Shown piece by piece: positions 1 to 14,036 of a stretch of 64,000 bases of DNA. Location: NCBI RefSeq assembly GCF_000003815.2, contig NC_049985.1, positions 1-64,000 of the forward strand, written 5' to 3'. The position numbers and the translations under genes are program-made. The stretch comes from Branchiostoma floridae (lineage: Eukaryota; Chordata; Leptocardii; Amphioxiformes; Branchiostomatidae). The notes under the pieces are model-generated. The model saw only the letters and a list, made by a program, of their open reading frames with translations. It searched no databases and was not told the origin of the DNA. The stretch's first letter is position 1; every line of letters starts with the position of its first letter.

Positions 1-30
1 GTCTGCGCCCGCTGCGTGGGCAAAGCGCCT

Positions 31-197
31 GGAAACGGTAACATGACGTTACCATCAGCTGAGTGCGTGATACAGTGATTGGACTAACGTCACATTTCCA
101 AACCGGCGACGCGCATGGAAACGGTAAAATGACGTTAGTATCAACTGAATACGTAGTATATACAATGATTAGGCTAACGTTACATTTTCAAACCGGG
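31..197. repeat. two direct copies of an ~80 bp repeat
   Basis: A segment beginning GGAAACGGTAACATGACGTT (31-108) is repeated with about 15% change at 117-197; both end in an AAACCGG motif. A related CCGGTTTG/GAAATG-containing segment occurs near 325-355 and again near 19,535-19,560. Noncoding; probably part of a dispersed repeat family. Confidence 0.6.
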
Positions 198-1104
198 GTA
201 TATTTGTCAATTTGAGGAAAGGAAAAATGGAAATGTATGCATAAAAATATGCACAAAATATTCTTTTTACATCTTGTGTAGTTTGGTGTCTTTCATGTGA
301 TACTTTTCGTTCCAAAAAGCTGCCCGACCTGGCCCCGGTTTGGAAATGTGCGTGGCATATGCCTGCTTCACCGGCGTCTTTGGGGCATTGGCGAAAGTTG
401 TTGGGGAGGGGGGGTGCTTTTTTGGTAGGTCGATTCGCGATTTTTGGGGCGAGTACAACATTCCGGGCATATAACATTATTCCTTTTCAGGCATTTTTCC
501 TTTCCCGGCACATTTCCTTTCCCGGTGAATTCCCGGTTAAAAATCGCAATTAAAAATCGACATTTCCCCGAAGAACAAATCAATTGTTCCTTGGGTTCAT
601 TCAACTGATGTGAAATCAATAATAATAATGAAATGAACCAAAAGAAGTCACGGTTATTTTCTATAAGGTACTCCTATACTCCAAAATGACACAAAAAATA
701 ATACAAAGAAAACGGAGCAAGCTAGTCTATCCGAGACCAGTCCTAGTGAAAGCCATCAAAGGAAGTGTAAGATAAAAAAAATCACTACTATTACTTTAAG
801 CTTCAGTTCATTCAAAGGGACCATCTGCAGTCATTTCGAAGTCCTGTGTAAGCGGTTTTCTTAAATGCAGTGTTAAACTGCTTTATTCAAGAACGAAACT
901 AGTCTGCCATCCTTGTCCTTGATTAAAAAAAGGTAAAGAAATAGCATTTTTTTTGGTGTATCTAAAAGTTTGGTTGTTTTAACCTTTTTTATTCATGAAA
1001 GCTCAAATCGGCCGATTTTCATTGAGGTCGCGAGGGAAGAGGCGAGGGTCAGACAACATGTATAACAAAGATACAGTTTCAAGTCCTAATGAGTCTTATA
1101 AGCC
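198..1104. other. no gene seen
   Basis: AT-rich noncoding DNA. Short open frames here have no recognisable protein character and overlap on both strands. I see no exon, RNA gene or well-defined repeat apart from the short CCGGTTTG-type segment near 325-355. Confidence 0.5.
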
Positions 1105-1560
1105 TATATATATATAACACCCTCCGGTTTTATTTGGGAATTCCATTATTATTTGGGAGTGGCCTCCTGTATCTCAGCAACCGTACACCCAGGTGGGCTG
1201 ATATCGTAAGCTGTAAGTATAAATGATGTAAGAAATACATAGCAGCCAATAACGACCCCCTGGGGATTAATCTAAATTGGCATAACTGTACATAATTATG
1301 CATAATTATGCATAATTATGCATAATTATGCATAAGGTTTCAAAGGTTATGCATAATTATGCATAAGGTTTCAAAGGTTATGCATAATTATGCATAAGGC
1401 TTCCAAGGTTATGCATAAGGGTTCCAAGGTTATGCATAAGGGTTCCAAGGTTATGCATAAGGGTTCCAAGGATTATGCATAATTATGCATAAGGGTTCCA
1501 AGGGTTATGCATAATTATGCATAAGGCTTCCAAGGGTTATGCATATTGGATCAAAGAAAT
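1105..1560 (+). repeat. left copy of a long inverted repeat with internal minisatellite
   Basis: Begins with a (TA)n run followed by ACACCCTCCGGTTTTATTTG, continues through ~160 bp of unique sequence, then an array of ~20-33 bp units built on TTATGCATAATTATGCATAA with spacers GGTTTCAAAGG or GGGTTCCAAGG (about 1287-1545). The whole block reappears reverse-complemented at 14941-15475. Homology stops just after GGATCAAAGAA on the inner side. The outer (TA)n suggests insertion at a TA-rich site. No transposase is visible nearby. Confidence 0.85.
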
Positions 1561-3018
1561 ATGCATAAGGCTTATCTATATATTATCATTATTAATAACA
1601 CTCCAGTTTAAGTTTGTACTTCCACTTATTTCAACAACTGTCACTGCTGTGTATGACACAATTTATCTCATGATAATAAATTTTTTCTGCAAGAAGAAAC
1701 ACAAATTACTACAGAAAACCTGATTCAGGAAGGACATATTAATGTTTCAATCAATCCTTTCTTACATCAAACCAGACAAGAATACCATAGGCTGCTCCAG
1801 TCATAAATAATATCATGTAATGGTGCTAACAGTGTTTATACCTGTAAGTGCCTTCAAGTTCGTCATCAAATATCATCCATTTTATTCTTCCTAGATAATG
1901 CTGTGTCTATCTCTATCAGCTACTCCTCGGCCGGCTTTACTTCTTGGCCAGCTTTGAATTTTGATACTATTTTATGCCAACATTAAATCTGCCTGGAGAT
2001 TACAAATTTAAAGGCTTTATCATCATGCTGCTCTTCCAGTAGGCATTATTCTAAAAAATTGTGACTCTTTTGGAAACATGTTGACTCAAATATCAAGAAA
2101 ACAAGAAGAACGAGTAAGGAGGGAGTGTACCCCTATATGGGATTGTGGATATATTAGCATTTTTCAGGACAAACAGAATGTACAACAAGCGTTCGCAGAA
2201 CTCAACCTTCGTGAAATGGGTGATGGTGCGGTGGTGCAGGGTTTATATGTAGACGTGTCATTGGCTAGCTTTAGTTCTGTGTCGTCCACAGAGCGTCACT
2301 TGTAAGTGGAAGTGAGAAGGCGAGGTGTTGAGAGGATGTTGTTGGTTTTAAATATGAAACTGTGAGGTGCATGTCAGGATGAGCGTTTTCTACGTCAGGC
2401 CGACATTATTGGAGACTTTTGTATGTCATTAAGAATCTAAAAGGCAAGTTACTTGGAATCTTGGCAGTAGGTGGTCAATGTTATCTGTGAAATGCATTGA
2501 GAAGTTGTAGAATATAATGCGAAGACAAAGGGTTTGTGGTTTTTACTATGGAATGGAATGTATGTGTACGTTATGGCCTGCTACAAACTGTGTAAAATGA
2601 AACCGTGTCTCTACGATTTACGGGAGATGAAGAAGGCCTGCTTACGCTTTTTGGGAGAAAGCATGGAGACCGTCACATAGGAAGGTGCGCCGAAAAAAGT
2701 GATATAGGCAGTAGCTGTATTTTAAAAGTATTCTATCATCCATCCTTTCTTGTTTGTGCACATGACACAAACTGTCCTGTCCATTCATTTCCATGGACAA
2801 AGCAAATACCTTTCATTGTCTTTTGAAGATAAAGACTTATATTGACTGGGCTAAAATCGACTGTTGCATCAAAATATCAATAGAATAACACATAAAACAA
2901 TAACGTTGACCACATCAACGCCGTCATTGGTGAGATCCACATAAATGATCTTCACATCCCCAGCGAACAGCTCCAAAATGTGATGGCTGGTGTCGTCACG
3001 GAATGCTCCTCCTCAGGT
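1561..3018. other. no gene seen
   Basis: Noncoding. A 75-codon open frame at 2078-2305 and a 73-codon one at 2605-2826 have no domain signature, no flanking splice sites in a consistent frame, and ordinary base composition. I would not annotate either as a gene. Confidence 0.5.
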
Positions 3019-3485
3019 ACATAAAAGTATAACTTCCATTTTGGGCTTGCGACTTGGAACTCATGGAACTTTTCAGATGACCCCTTTTCTCTTACCCAAT
3101 CGTTTTAGTAACATATCAGTACAAATGGCATGAATCTGCTAACTAGCACCTGCGACCTACCCTAGATTAAATTGCAGAGAAATCAAGACATCAAAGTATA
3201 ACTATCCATCTGGGCTTGCGACTTGTGACTCATGGAACTTTCGACATGACCCCGTGCGTGTCTCTCACCTAATCGTTCTCGCGACATGTCGGTACAAATG
3301 ACGTGATTGTGTTAATTACCACTTGTGTCCTTGTTGTGACCTATATACTCTACATTACATCGCTTGGAAAACAAGACATAAAAGTATAACTTCCATTTTG
3401 GGCTTGCGACTTGGAACTCATTGAAATTCTGACATGACCCCGTGTCTCTTGCCCAAACGTTCTCGCCACATATCAGTACAAATGG
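3019..3485. repeat. three tandem copies of a ~170-185 bp repeat
   Basis: Three units start at about 3024, 3193 and 3378, each opening with AAAGTATAACTTCCATTTTG or a close variant, followed by GGGCTTGCGACTTG, a CATGACCCC motif and CATATCAGTACAAATGGC. Units are ~80-85% alike, with no open frame running through them. An old local tandem triplication. Confidence 0.8.
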
Positions 3486-4097
3486 CCGTGCCGTGGCGGG
3501 AACGCTTTATCCGCCCGCACGGGGCTTGTCAGTCAATAGGACTATACGCCTCGCGACACCTTTTCTGTCCGGGATAACATAAAACATGCATAATTTCTTC
3601 CTTGGAAGAGAGACCAAATGCTTATCCCGACAAGAAATTTGTCCAATTTCAGCAGGTAGGAAGCCGCCGGAAGCAAATGTATCAATGGTTGCAACAATGA
3701 TGATGTCGTAACATTCTTTGTTTCACAATGCAGTCCACTACATTGTGTATCCCATATGTCTAATGTAAACTCCCTATAAACAATCTCATCAATGACTGCA
3801 AGTTACTGTGAAAAACAAACCCTGCTTTGTTTATCAGTGTATTGTACCGGTAGTAACTGTTACATGTGCAACCCTTTTAAAACGTGTAATACACGCCCCT
3901 GTATACAATATCATCATTGCCCTTAGTCTACAGATTATCAAATCTTATGGGGAACATGCACACCCCATCATGTATAATGTACTGTCCATATAAACCATTT
4001 TCTCTATTGCGCAACTATGACCTTTGGGATCACTTCCTGTTGGGACGGGGTAAGCATGAAGCCCATCGGCATGACGTAATATCACCTAAATATAGCA

Positions 4098-4760
4098 CGA
4101 TTGCGCAATACCCACGATTGCGTAATACCTACGATTGCGTAAAACCCATTTTCCACCTACAAACATCCCCTGCAAAACCGTCAAAAGCCACTAAACGAAA
4201 AAATGCCTCGTACGTTTCTTCTCCTTCTCAAGAACTACCCACATACCAAATATCAGAGCAATCTGTCCAGCCGTTCGCGAGCTTTTCTGTCCACAGACAC
4301 GCACCATACAACGGTTTCCAAACATACCTATTGCATTCTGCTAATTACCTCCTAATTTGCATAACAATCATACAATTATGTACATCACTACGTAAGCTAT
4401 CTGCATACCTACAGTCATTCCGATCCATCGACCCCTGCTTGCATTATTCCTTCTCAAAACCTAACACAAGAATGACTTTCACCGCCCCAGCAAAACCCCT
4501 AAGTGGCCAAAACTTACACACCTTACTATTCATTTACACAGCTACCTACCACGTAAAAATCATCACCCAAAAAAGTCCCGAAAAAAAATATCAAAACCGG
4601 AAGTTCTGCTGCAGTACAATAACACTCCGCTAGAACGCCCTGCCGTAACGCAATTCCTACCATTCCTTCCTCATGTCTAACCCTACCCACATACCAAATA
4701 TCAAAACAATCCATCCATGCCTTCCCCAGATATCAGGCTGACAAACGTCCCTCTCACACA
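4098..4760. repeat. short tandem ACGATTGCG units plus dispersed repeat
   Basis: Positions 4098-4147 hold three units of ACGATTGCGNAATACC type. From about 4150 to 4760 the strand is C/A-rich and contains the phrase CCCACATACCAAATATCA twice (about 4248 and 4687), which I read as a dispersed repeat in minus orientation. A 238-codon open frame overlaps this (3917-4633), but its product is low-complexity and repeat-derived, so I do not call it a gene. Confidence 0.5.
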
Positions 4761-7700
4761 CAAACAGCACTCAAAACAAACCCTTCGTTTCACGAAGGGA
4801 ATCATGTTTTAAGTTCTAAATGTGTCTCCAAACATCTAAAAAAGAAAGAAATTAAACACCGGTCCGGGAGTCCATTAAATGCTGAAACCTTTGATGCAAG
4901 GTTTGTTTGTAAAACAAAATCACACTCACTAATCACATGCAGCCCAGAGTTCCAATCTGGTCAGGATTCGTGTAAGGATAATATGCGTGGTTGTGCCCCT
5001 TTGCTTTTCTTTCTATGGCTTGGTAATCATTTTAACTATGCAGAGATTTTTTTTAATTTCCTAAAAGGCCAGGTGAGGTGTAATATTGTTGGTCGTCCAG
5101 CAAAGGCTAATGCAATTTTTGCCTAATAACCTAGATATCAAGGTTAATATGAAGGCATTTTCAATGAAACTGGGTTGACTCTTTTTCATAAATGTGGTGG
5201 TTCTTACATGTGCTTGTGGTGTGGCTCTCCTCAAACACGGACCTCCATTTGATGTCCTATACTGGGATGGTATTTAACAGTCCTGTGCTCTGAGTGGTGC
5301 GGTCGTATGCTAACAGCCCTTAGTATCTCCTCGGGGAGCGACTCGTAGCAGTTTTTAATTGCTATAGTATAAACAAGATTAAGAACGGTATGGTATTTGG
5401 TCATTGGCATTTCTTTATCATGATATGCAATGTAGAGTGAATATGCTTAAGAAAGAATGAATAGTATGGAAAGTTCTTGTGCAATTTTTTGGGTTCATGA
5501 CTATGAAAATGACTCTATAAACATATGTTTTACATCAATTTCAATGTAGTGAACTACATGACATGAATGAGACCTTGAAGAATGGGGTCTTTTTTAGTGT
5601 TGATTTTTCGTGAGCAAATTAAACAAAATTGTAACGATAACACAAATAAATCTAACTGTTGGCTCACTATGCATGAAGATGTGAGCCTTGAGAATGACAC
5701 ATTATATATCTGCCCTATTGTTAACCAGAATACCATTAGTCTTTGAATGTTTACAAGCAGACACCTTATACACATGTGCTATTATCTGCCAGGTAATTTT
5801 ACGTTCAACTGTGATTACACAGAGCGGCAATATGGTGATGATCCACTCCAATGTGCTCATAATGCTAGGTATATCGGCTTTATGTGACACTTCAATAGAT
5901 GATAAGATGTTTGAATTGGGCAAAACTTCACAGTCCTTCCTCAACACTTCTGACCAACATTCGAATTATATCACACTCACAGAAATATACAGAAACATAC
6001 ATGTGTTGCTGTAGAGTCGTTGGGAAACATTAGGGCAGGGTATGTCACTTGCTGCAAATGTAGCAAACGTTTTGTGACTGAATGTTGGTATTACACAATG
6101 CGTATGCAAACTGTAGCAAGAATCTTATTGGACAAATAAGAGGGCAAATAAGAGGGATATTTTGGAGACGTTTCCAACTTGGCAACAAGTTGAAAAGAAA
6201 AGGAGAAACCTAGGATGATTTGTAAACAATTTCCCCTGGAATCCATCGGGAGCCTGTCACCATCTCTACACATAGGGGCAGCCCGCCCACCCAGTTGATT
6301 AGCATAGGCTGGGGTAATTTTCAACTGGTTGGTGCAGCACAAACTTAACAGACTAGCTACAAGTTCTGGCAGTGAAATCTCTAAACTGGTTCATAACAAG
6401 CCAGTTACCTACATGTAGCCATATGAACTTCATTACCATGGTTACAGACTACTAGTATTGGGTAAGTTACAGATACCATTAAGTGTAGCAGTTTGAACTG
6501 AACTGTATAGACACACCAACTGTGGCCTGAGAGGGGTAATACAGTAGTCAAGCCTGCTAGGCTTGAGTTGAAAATTGATTTGTCATGGCTCCACCCACCA
6601 GGTTACTACAACTCATTGGGGGCACCCACTTACATTGTAGCTAATGTCACAACAAGAGCCAATACCAGACCCTCTTAATGACAACTGTAGTGGGAATGGC
6701 CTCTATAAACTTTCAATTGCAATGCAATGCAATGTGGAGCACTGGGAAATGAATGCCTCTAAATGGCTTTCCCAAATTGATTGCTGTAATTGCAGGCAGA
6801 TATTGACAAATTATAGATACTATGTATACTTTTCCCTCAGCAGAATAGTGTGCCGAAACATAAAGATGTAGCATAAAACCCACTGACAATTACACCTGAT
6901 TCCTGCCTTATTTTCAGAATTACACATCCTTCCCTGGATCAGATCAGCCACAGGCCAGCTAGTTTGATGTTTGTCTTGCAACATGCACTGGTCCTGAGAC
7001 AACATAGCCAGTAGCAGTTGACTGACAGGCATGTAATGGTTAATCCCAGACCCAGCCAAAGCCTCAACAGGCCTGGTGTCCCATCAGGGATACTGGACAT
7101 ATCTGGTCAAACCAGAAAAGCAAGCTTTGCACATGTCTCTCCCTGTAGTTCTCTATGAAGGTCACCATGTTGGCTTTGTGCAAGCTATTTTATATGTAAC
7201 ATTATGGTATTTTAATACGCATGTGTAAAATGTGTTAAGAATGACCTGTTCCTTTGTAGCAAGTCTATACTCTTTACTATGTTACATCTTACCCTGTACA
7301 ATCCTAAGAGAAGTAGATACTTTTTTAGAACGTAAACATTGATCTAGTATGGATACCTTGAATGAACATACATTGTAGTTTTTGTATCCTGCCAGGCTCT
7401 GCATGAAAAAAAAACGTTTTCTGGGTCATGGCATTGAAATTTTTGACTTGGAGGACTAGTAGAGTACAGTAGAGTAGAGTAGAGTAAAAGTCATACATGA
7501 TAAAATTAACCACCTACATGGAGTAATACAGTCCTGCATGAAAATAATGGAAATAGGCCTTTTGCGTCTGTCTAAAATTCCAAAACAATATACCCCTGCA
7601 AGAGGGACCCTGTCAGGTCAGACTGGCCCAGATGTCACTGGTGTCAGTCCCTTAGCCAGGATCAGGGTGGTGTAGGGGCTAATGCCTGTGGCAGGCCTAG

Positions 7701-10700
7701 GATTAGAGAGACAAAGATTGGGAAAGGTAGCTTGACTCAAGATCAAATTTGTCTAAAAGATGAAGAAATTATAAAATTTCTATCTGGACCTCTGCAATAA
7801 GTAAACATAACTTTGGATGTGCATTCATTCATTCATGAATGTGCATGGATGTGCATAGAACTCTTATTGTAAATTTGTGAACTTACATGTAACATGCATT
7901 GGCATAATACCGGTAGTAAGACTTATACCGGTAGATTAAAAATACTGGAACTTGAAGAGATCTACACATGCAACAATAGTTATTTCTGAGCTGTGCACAC
8001 TTCAGACATCTAGGTGTCCAATACACCATTTGCAAAGCATCGATAACAATGCATTCGAAGACAACAAGGCCAAAAGTTTTCAGTATACTTTTTTTTAAAT
8101 TTCGGGGTAGGCAGCTCGTCGTGGGACGAACACACTGTCACATTCATTGCCAAATTTATATAGATCATAATTACACATGCTCACGGCACAAGACGAACAT
8201 GATTCAACAACAATCTTGAATTTCTGTTGGTGACCTACAACTCATGTAAAAGTGTGAAGAACCGTTGCATAATAGCCCGGATCTACGACTGAATGGGCAA
8301 AATTGAACGTACGCAGCCATTTTCCCGCCATTTTTATATCTACGCTAGCAGTGAAGTGTTACGTCATAGCGGTTGTGACGGACAGAAGTTAAATGAAAAT
8401 TCTTGACAGTATACGTCCGTTTTCTCATGAAATTTTGTATGCTCATGCAGGTTTATGTTTTATGCATTTACTGACAGAAAAGGAAGGAACATCAGAGGAT
8501 GTATAAATGTACATAGCGGCAGTTAATTGTGCCGTGTTTCTTCCTACCGGTATTTTGTACCCCCTCCCAACCACGCGCCCGTTCGCCGTGTAATTCCGCG
8601 GCGTGTTACAATTACAATATTACGCTTTTAGCAGGACAAGAGTGGCAGAAAAGTTACACAGAAGAAGTGGCAAGGGTAACCTATAACAGCAACATGTAAC
8701 TGGAGAAAATGATGCGTTGACAATTTGTCAAATCAGTATGGCTAGAGAAATCGTCGTAAACGTACCGGTATTATGATAATAGATGTTACAAGTTAGCTAA
8801 ACTTTGATAATTTTTTTCACCATTTAAGCCACTGACAGCAATTTCATGTCTTGGTTCTTTAGACCACACCAATTTAATTGTGTGTTTTCTTTGGGGGGGG
8901 GGGGGGGGGGGCTGCTGCTATCTTTTTTTTTTAATTCACCACACACCCAATCAGGAAATTTTCACCATCTGATTGAATCGCTATGATTATAGTATGAAGC
9001 CGTTCATTTCAGGACAGTAAATTGACCTAAATGCTGTTGTTTGTTTGTTTTATTTTTAACATTCTTACAATATGTGTACATTTATCATTGCAGTTAAATC
9101 ATGACACAAGTCATGAACACTGTACTTTTGATAAATGTCAGGCATAGCTACAGTACAGAGAGTACTGCTTTTCAAGCAGAAAACTGATCATTCTTATATC
9201 CCCAGACTTTTTGCATTTTTTTATGCCCTGTCACTTCATATCTGTTCTGAAAAAGTGCAAGAACCACAAAAACTTAAATTGGTGCAGCCTTTTCATTTCC
9301 AAGACTAAGTAGATCATCTACAAACTTAATTGTTTTGAAATTGTTAAGCACCCGTACATATTAAATGACAATGATGGTTGATATAGTCATCTTTACCTTA
9401 AGAGTATATTTTGTGATAAAGGTAAAGAAAATTTTTCATTCTATGACTTTTCAATGCATTTCTTCAACTTGATCCTCAGTGAAAGATTCTTTCCACTGGA
9501 AAGCAGTGAGACTGAGAGGGGCATCTGTACACTGTTAGTGACAATCTGTCCACATTGTATAGTCCTAAGCCACAAGGGAAACTCCTGTCTGTTTCAGGGG
9601 TAACAGGTCAAAAACATTTTGTAGTATCAAAATGTCAGCTAGCCTGGTTACCAAACCCCACCCCGATCTCAAGTATCTATCGTGCAGGGAAGATATATTT
9701 TGAGGTTGGGGTATGGTATCCAGGCTAAATGTCAGCAGACTACAGTTTGTACAATCATGTGTATGATTCTACTTTTTTTTTTTTCAAATGTTCTCTTTGG
9801 AAACATTGTCAAGCCATATGATAATCATTACCAAAAATTGACATTAAATTTATCATATGGTTGATCCCATTAGTATCATCCATAGGATGGAGCGGACAGT
9901 GGATTGTTTACCTATGGACTACACAAACACAGATTGGACATTACTTGCTTGACCTCTGGGTGAGACTATCCCCACTGTGCTCACTTGGGCTACCCTACAA
10001 GCTCTTTGCTTAAACTCCAAGCAGATGTAAGGATCTGCTGCATATTTTGGCAACAGTTGATATGAGTAGAGTTCATATAGAGTAGTCAGGCCAGGTAGGA
10101 ACGACCGCTCTTCAAGTCACAGTCATATACGGTTTATGGGGGATAGATGACTTTCCATCTTCTTGTTCCCATGTTGTGAATCTACTCTACTCTAATCATT
10201 TATGATGTACAGAACTTTTCATCATCACCCCTGCCCTCCGTGCGCGACCATCTTTAATTGGTATACCAACACTGCAGCGAAGCTTCTCCAAGTCAGAAGT
10301 GCCCGACAAAGTGATATCATTTGCCTGTTTAACTAGTATGCCACCAAGCCCACGTCCTATTTTCACTACAAAAATTGGATGGAAATAACCCATCTTTGGT
10401 AGTAGTGAGGGAAAGTTTGATCCAGTCTAGGAACTTGGCCACAGTGACAGCAGAGACCAACTTAATAAAAGCTCCCACCGGTTCCCAGGAAACATATAAC
10501 ATAAAATTGGTTCAAAGTGTCACCAAGCAACTATGCAAAAGTACAAAGACATTGATATTGTGATCGTCTTCCTCTGGCCTTATAGACTTTACCCCCAGCT
10601 GTTAAAATGTTGGAGAGAGAGTGGTCTGGATCAGTGAATCCCTAGGTGTTAGAGGCTATAATCAGATGGTTACGGTTCTGTACAAAAATGTGTAACTTAC

Positions 10701-11720
10701 ACCCATTTCTAGGTCACTAAGAGAAGGGTCAAAGGGTTACCAAGTCTGTGGGTTGTTAGAGTCACACAAAGGTCAAACTGAAATCCCTAAAGGACATCAG
10801 TTTTACACTTCTGTCTCTCGGCTGTGTACATTTCTCTTAGACATGTCCCTCATGCAGTTCTAGGATGGAAATTTGCTTGTTAAAAAAAAACTTGCACCCA
10901 TGGCCAGCCCTTCCAAAAATTCTGAACTTCATTATCTTTTCACCTTAAGTGGTTTGTGTACGTCACAATGAAAATGAACAACATTGGGCTCCAGCTTTCA
11001 ATTGAATCAACGTTTACCTTTTCCAATGCAATGCCTTAGTAACCCATTACGGTTAATGCCTTCCAAGGCTTAATGCTATATTGTTACAAAGTTCTATATA
11101 TTTCTACCTCCACCAACAAAAAGAAAGAATTAGCGGGAGGGACAAAAACTGAAAGCAGGTCTTGTTTTATCAGTTACGGGGAAGAGACATAATATTGCAT
11201 AATGAAATGTCAAATACAAAACCCTTTTTTTCTCAAATTGTAAGGAATGCAACATTTTACGAGTTACAACATTTCTCCACTATTGGTCCATATAAGGTCA
11301 CCCTTACTAACATTTTGTTTGTTTTGCCTACCTGGTAAACCACACCAGGTTTCCCAAGGGCACAAGATCAGTGATGTATCAGCAGATTTGAGCCTGGGAT
11401 CTCTGGGTTATGAACCAAACACTCTTCTCTTACGCCACGCGAGGCCACAGTTAGAAAATATAAAGGAAGTCAAGTTATTAAATGGGCTGTCTGGACCTCT
11501 GTTGTTGGCATCCGTCTATCTCAGAAGACACTGTGGTTAATAAGTCTATTAAGGCAGACAGGGTGGCCGTTTGTTGTGTAGGTGCAGCGCGCGGTGTTTG
11601 TGGCTGTGACGGCTGTATGTGCCATGCAGGCTAGATGGACCGGACATGTGACCCGTCTGCCTGGCCTACACTTGGGTTTTTAAGGTGAAGGAGGGGACCT
11701 CTGTACATGCGTATTATATT
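4761..11720. other. seven-kilobase stretch without a gene
   Basis: I see no exon chain, RNA gene or full element. Noted items: a pure run of 19 G at 8893-8911, an AGAGT microsatellite near 7450-7485, an ATTCATTC run near 7824-7835, and a 65-codon minus frame at 10196-10393 without recognisable homology. Region 8300-8650 has more CpG than its surroundings but no associated open frame. Confidence 0.45.
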
Positions 11721-12290
11721 GAATGAATGAATGAATGAATGAAGACCTTTATTGCACATTTATGCCACACCGGGCTAAGTACAGGTCGAAAATACATGTT
11801 GAAAAGATACAGTTCACAGATACAAAATGAGACTATTGCTGGATAAATTCAACTTCTCCTCGCTTTTCTGTTATAGTGGAGATAAAAGAGCACATATGTT
11901 TTATGATCAATGGTATGTCTAGTTGCATTAGGAATATGAATTTTTCTACAGAACTTATTTTAGGTGCATGAAATAAGGAAATTGGTTTTGTATAACCTTA
12001 TACAGTTCATTTCTCTATACTCTTCTACAAAATGACGTTCGTCCTCTATTCTATCAAAATTACAATGTAAAATGCATAGTCTTTGTTCCAGAGGGGTGCG
12101 CGTATGTCTTCCTGTTTCAATATGAAGTTTATGGCAGCTAATCCTTAGTTGGGTGGCAGCATTCCTGTCCCTCATATTCTCATTACTTAGATATTTTTCT
12201 TCATTATATGTAGTTTTGAATAATCTATATGATCTTAACTTATTTTTGGCAGCTCTGCCTTTCGTTATCATTATGTATTTCTTTTAAAAA
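11721..12290 (-). mobile_element. degenerate 3' end of a non-LTR retrotransposon (LINE)
   Basis: On the minus strand the sequence ends in AATAAAGGTCTTCATTCATT followed by a (TTCA)n tail at 11721-11742, the form of a LINE 3' terminus. Upstream, a minus frame (11960-12271) encodes a C-terminal LINE polyprotein remnant: RISCHKLHIETGRHTRTPLE, then a C-x2-C / IEDE-x-HF segment like the zinc-finger tail of non-LTR polyproteins, here with key cysteines lost. A second fragment of the same family, same orientation, lies at 32143-32515. Confidence 0.75.
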
Positions 12291-14036
12291 CGGTTGAAAG
12301 TATATGTCTTTTAACTGCTGGCCAATAGAATTAACAATCTGAAATGTGTATGTTCTATAGGTGGGATAGGAAAATGTCACAAGTATGCATACCCGCACTC
12401 CTCTAAGGACTTAGTACTCCTGACGCCCAACATTTTTTACCAGATTTGTCCAACTCTAACTGGCAGGAGAAAGCGTCTGCTTGAAAACCGTCGGCTGGGG
12501 AAGTGTAAGAAAATCCTGGCAACTTCATTTTACCCCTCTAGTGCACAGATGTACTTGATAATTTGATTAAAAGAAATTCATTTCTGCAGTAGTAATTTTT
12601 TTCTGCAAATTTACAAAATGTAGATCGATGAACTCCAGACAAGTACATGTATTGTTGCAGTTGGTGTAGTCTCAACCAGACTACAGAATTTGGCCATATA
12701 GGGTATACACAAATATGCTATATCTCTCTGTTTGTCCACTATTTGTCCAAGCTATAGAGTCTGCTGTATAGACTATGGTTGGTGGATGAAAGGGCTTTAT
12801 ACACTATACTTTTTGGTAGTTAACTAGATTTGCCCTGTCGACATGTCAGCTTTATAAAAAAAGTGACAGAGGATCATGGAAAAAAAAGCTTGGCCCACTT
12901 TCTAGTTTGGTGCCCATGCCAACATTGAAGGAGAAACTTAAGGTACATATGATACTCTCTGGGCAGTTCACACCAGTGGAGGTCAGGTCACACCAAATTA
13001 CAGTCCACCTTCACTGTCTCAAAATTGTGCTTGGCTTTACCTACCCCATTTTACTGAAGATGATTAATTAGAACTTAAACCCTATCAAATCACCTGAAGA
13101 CATTTTTGGGCTAGGATAAAATCAGCAGGATTACTATTCAATCTGTTCATAAAGTAGTTCACTGCAAATCAGCAGATACATGTATAGGATTGATACCTGT
13201 AACCATTGATATCCCATGATCTTTGAAAAGCTGACACTGAATACTGTGCCTCTGTGCCTAAAAACCAAACTGTGAAAAAACTGTTCTGTACTGCACTGAT
13301 AAAGCATATGAGTACATAAGGGCTCCCTCAGCCTGTCATGTCAAGGATGCTACACATGTAAATGACACCACCTGGGGATGCCCTGTTAGTAGTGTTACAA
13401 ATTCATCTATAAAGCCTGTAATCCTTAAACAAACAAATGTGGTCTGTAAACCCCAGGGCACTAAGCATCTGCACTGGTCATACTGCACTCTAGCAGTGTT
13501 TGGCTGGGCTTTCAGTCCTTGGTCTGAGAAACAATGGTCATGCAAGGAGCAAAGTTTGGCCAAGTTCAATCATTATGTTAAGTCCGTTGTGGAGTTTGCA
13601 AATGAAGTCTTTATCATTTTGTACCTTATAACACAGCATTTGTAATACTTTAAATTTCTAATGTCACTGCCAAGATACTTGTTCCCTAATTATCAAGCCC
13701 TCATCATTTACCAGTACAACTCATTATGGCATTTACTCGTTAATTATGTAGATGAGGTCCTATTCAGCAGAACTTTCATTTCACAATACTCTTTCCTACA
13801 TGAAGCCAACCTACATACACGTAACTTTACATGCATACTGTAAACATGGCGGGCCGGCTCTGTCATTTAACACTAAGGAAACATCCACCACCAAATGACA
13901 ATAGAATGGAGAGTGTTACAATACTGTAACATCAGAAGCTCTTTTAATGCACCCATTTGCCACAAAATTGGTGCAAAATGTGTGGTAATAAGTTGTTCAA
14001 TTAACTGGCTTCCACTGTATAGACAAGACAGATTAG
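12291..14036. other. no gene seen
   Basis: Noncoding AT-rich DNA. Open frames at 13336-13843 are short, overlapping on both strands and without domain features. Confidence 0.45.

Noticed and set aside
3917..4633. 238-codon plus-strand open frame
   Set aside because: Lies in C/A-rich repeat sequence, uses a non-ATG start, has no domain pattern and contains phrases repeated at 4687 as DNA.
10196..10393. 65-codon minus frame with moderately protein-like composition
   Set aside because: No recognised family, no matching splice sites or neighbouring exons; could be an element remnant, but unsupported.
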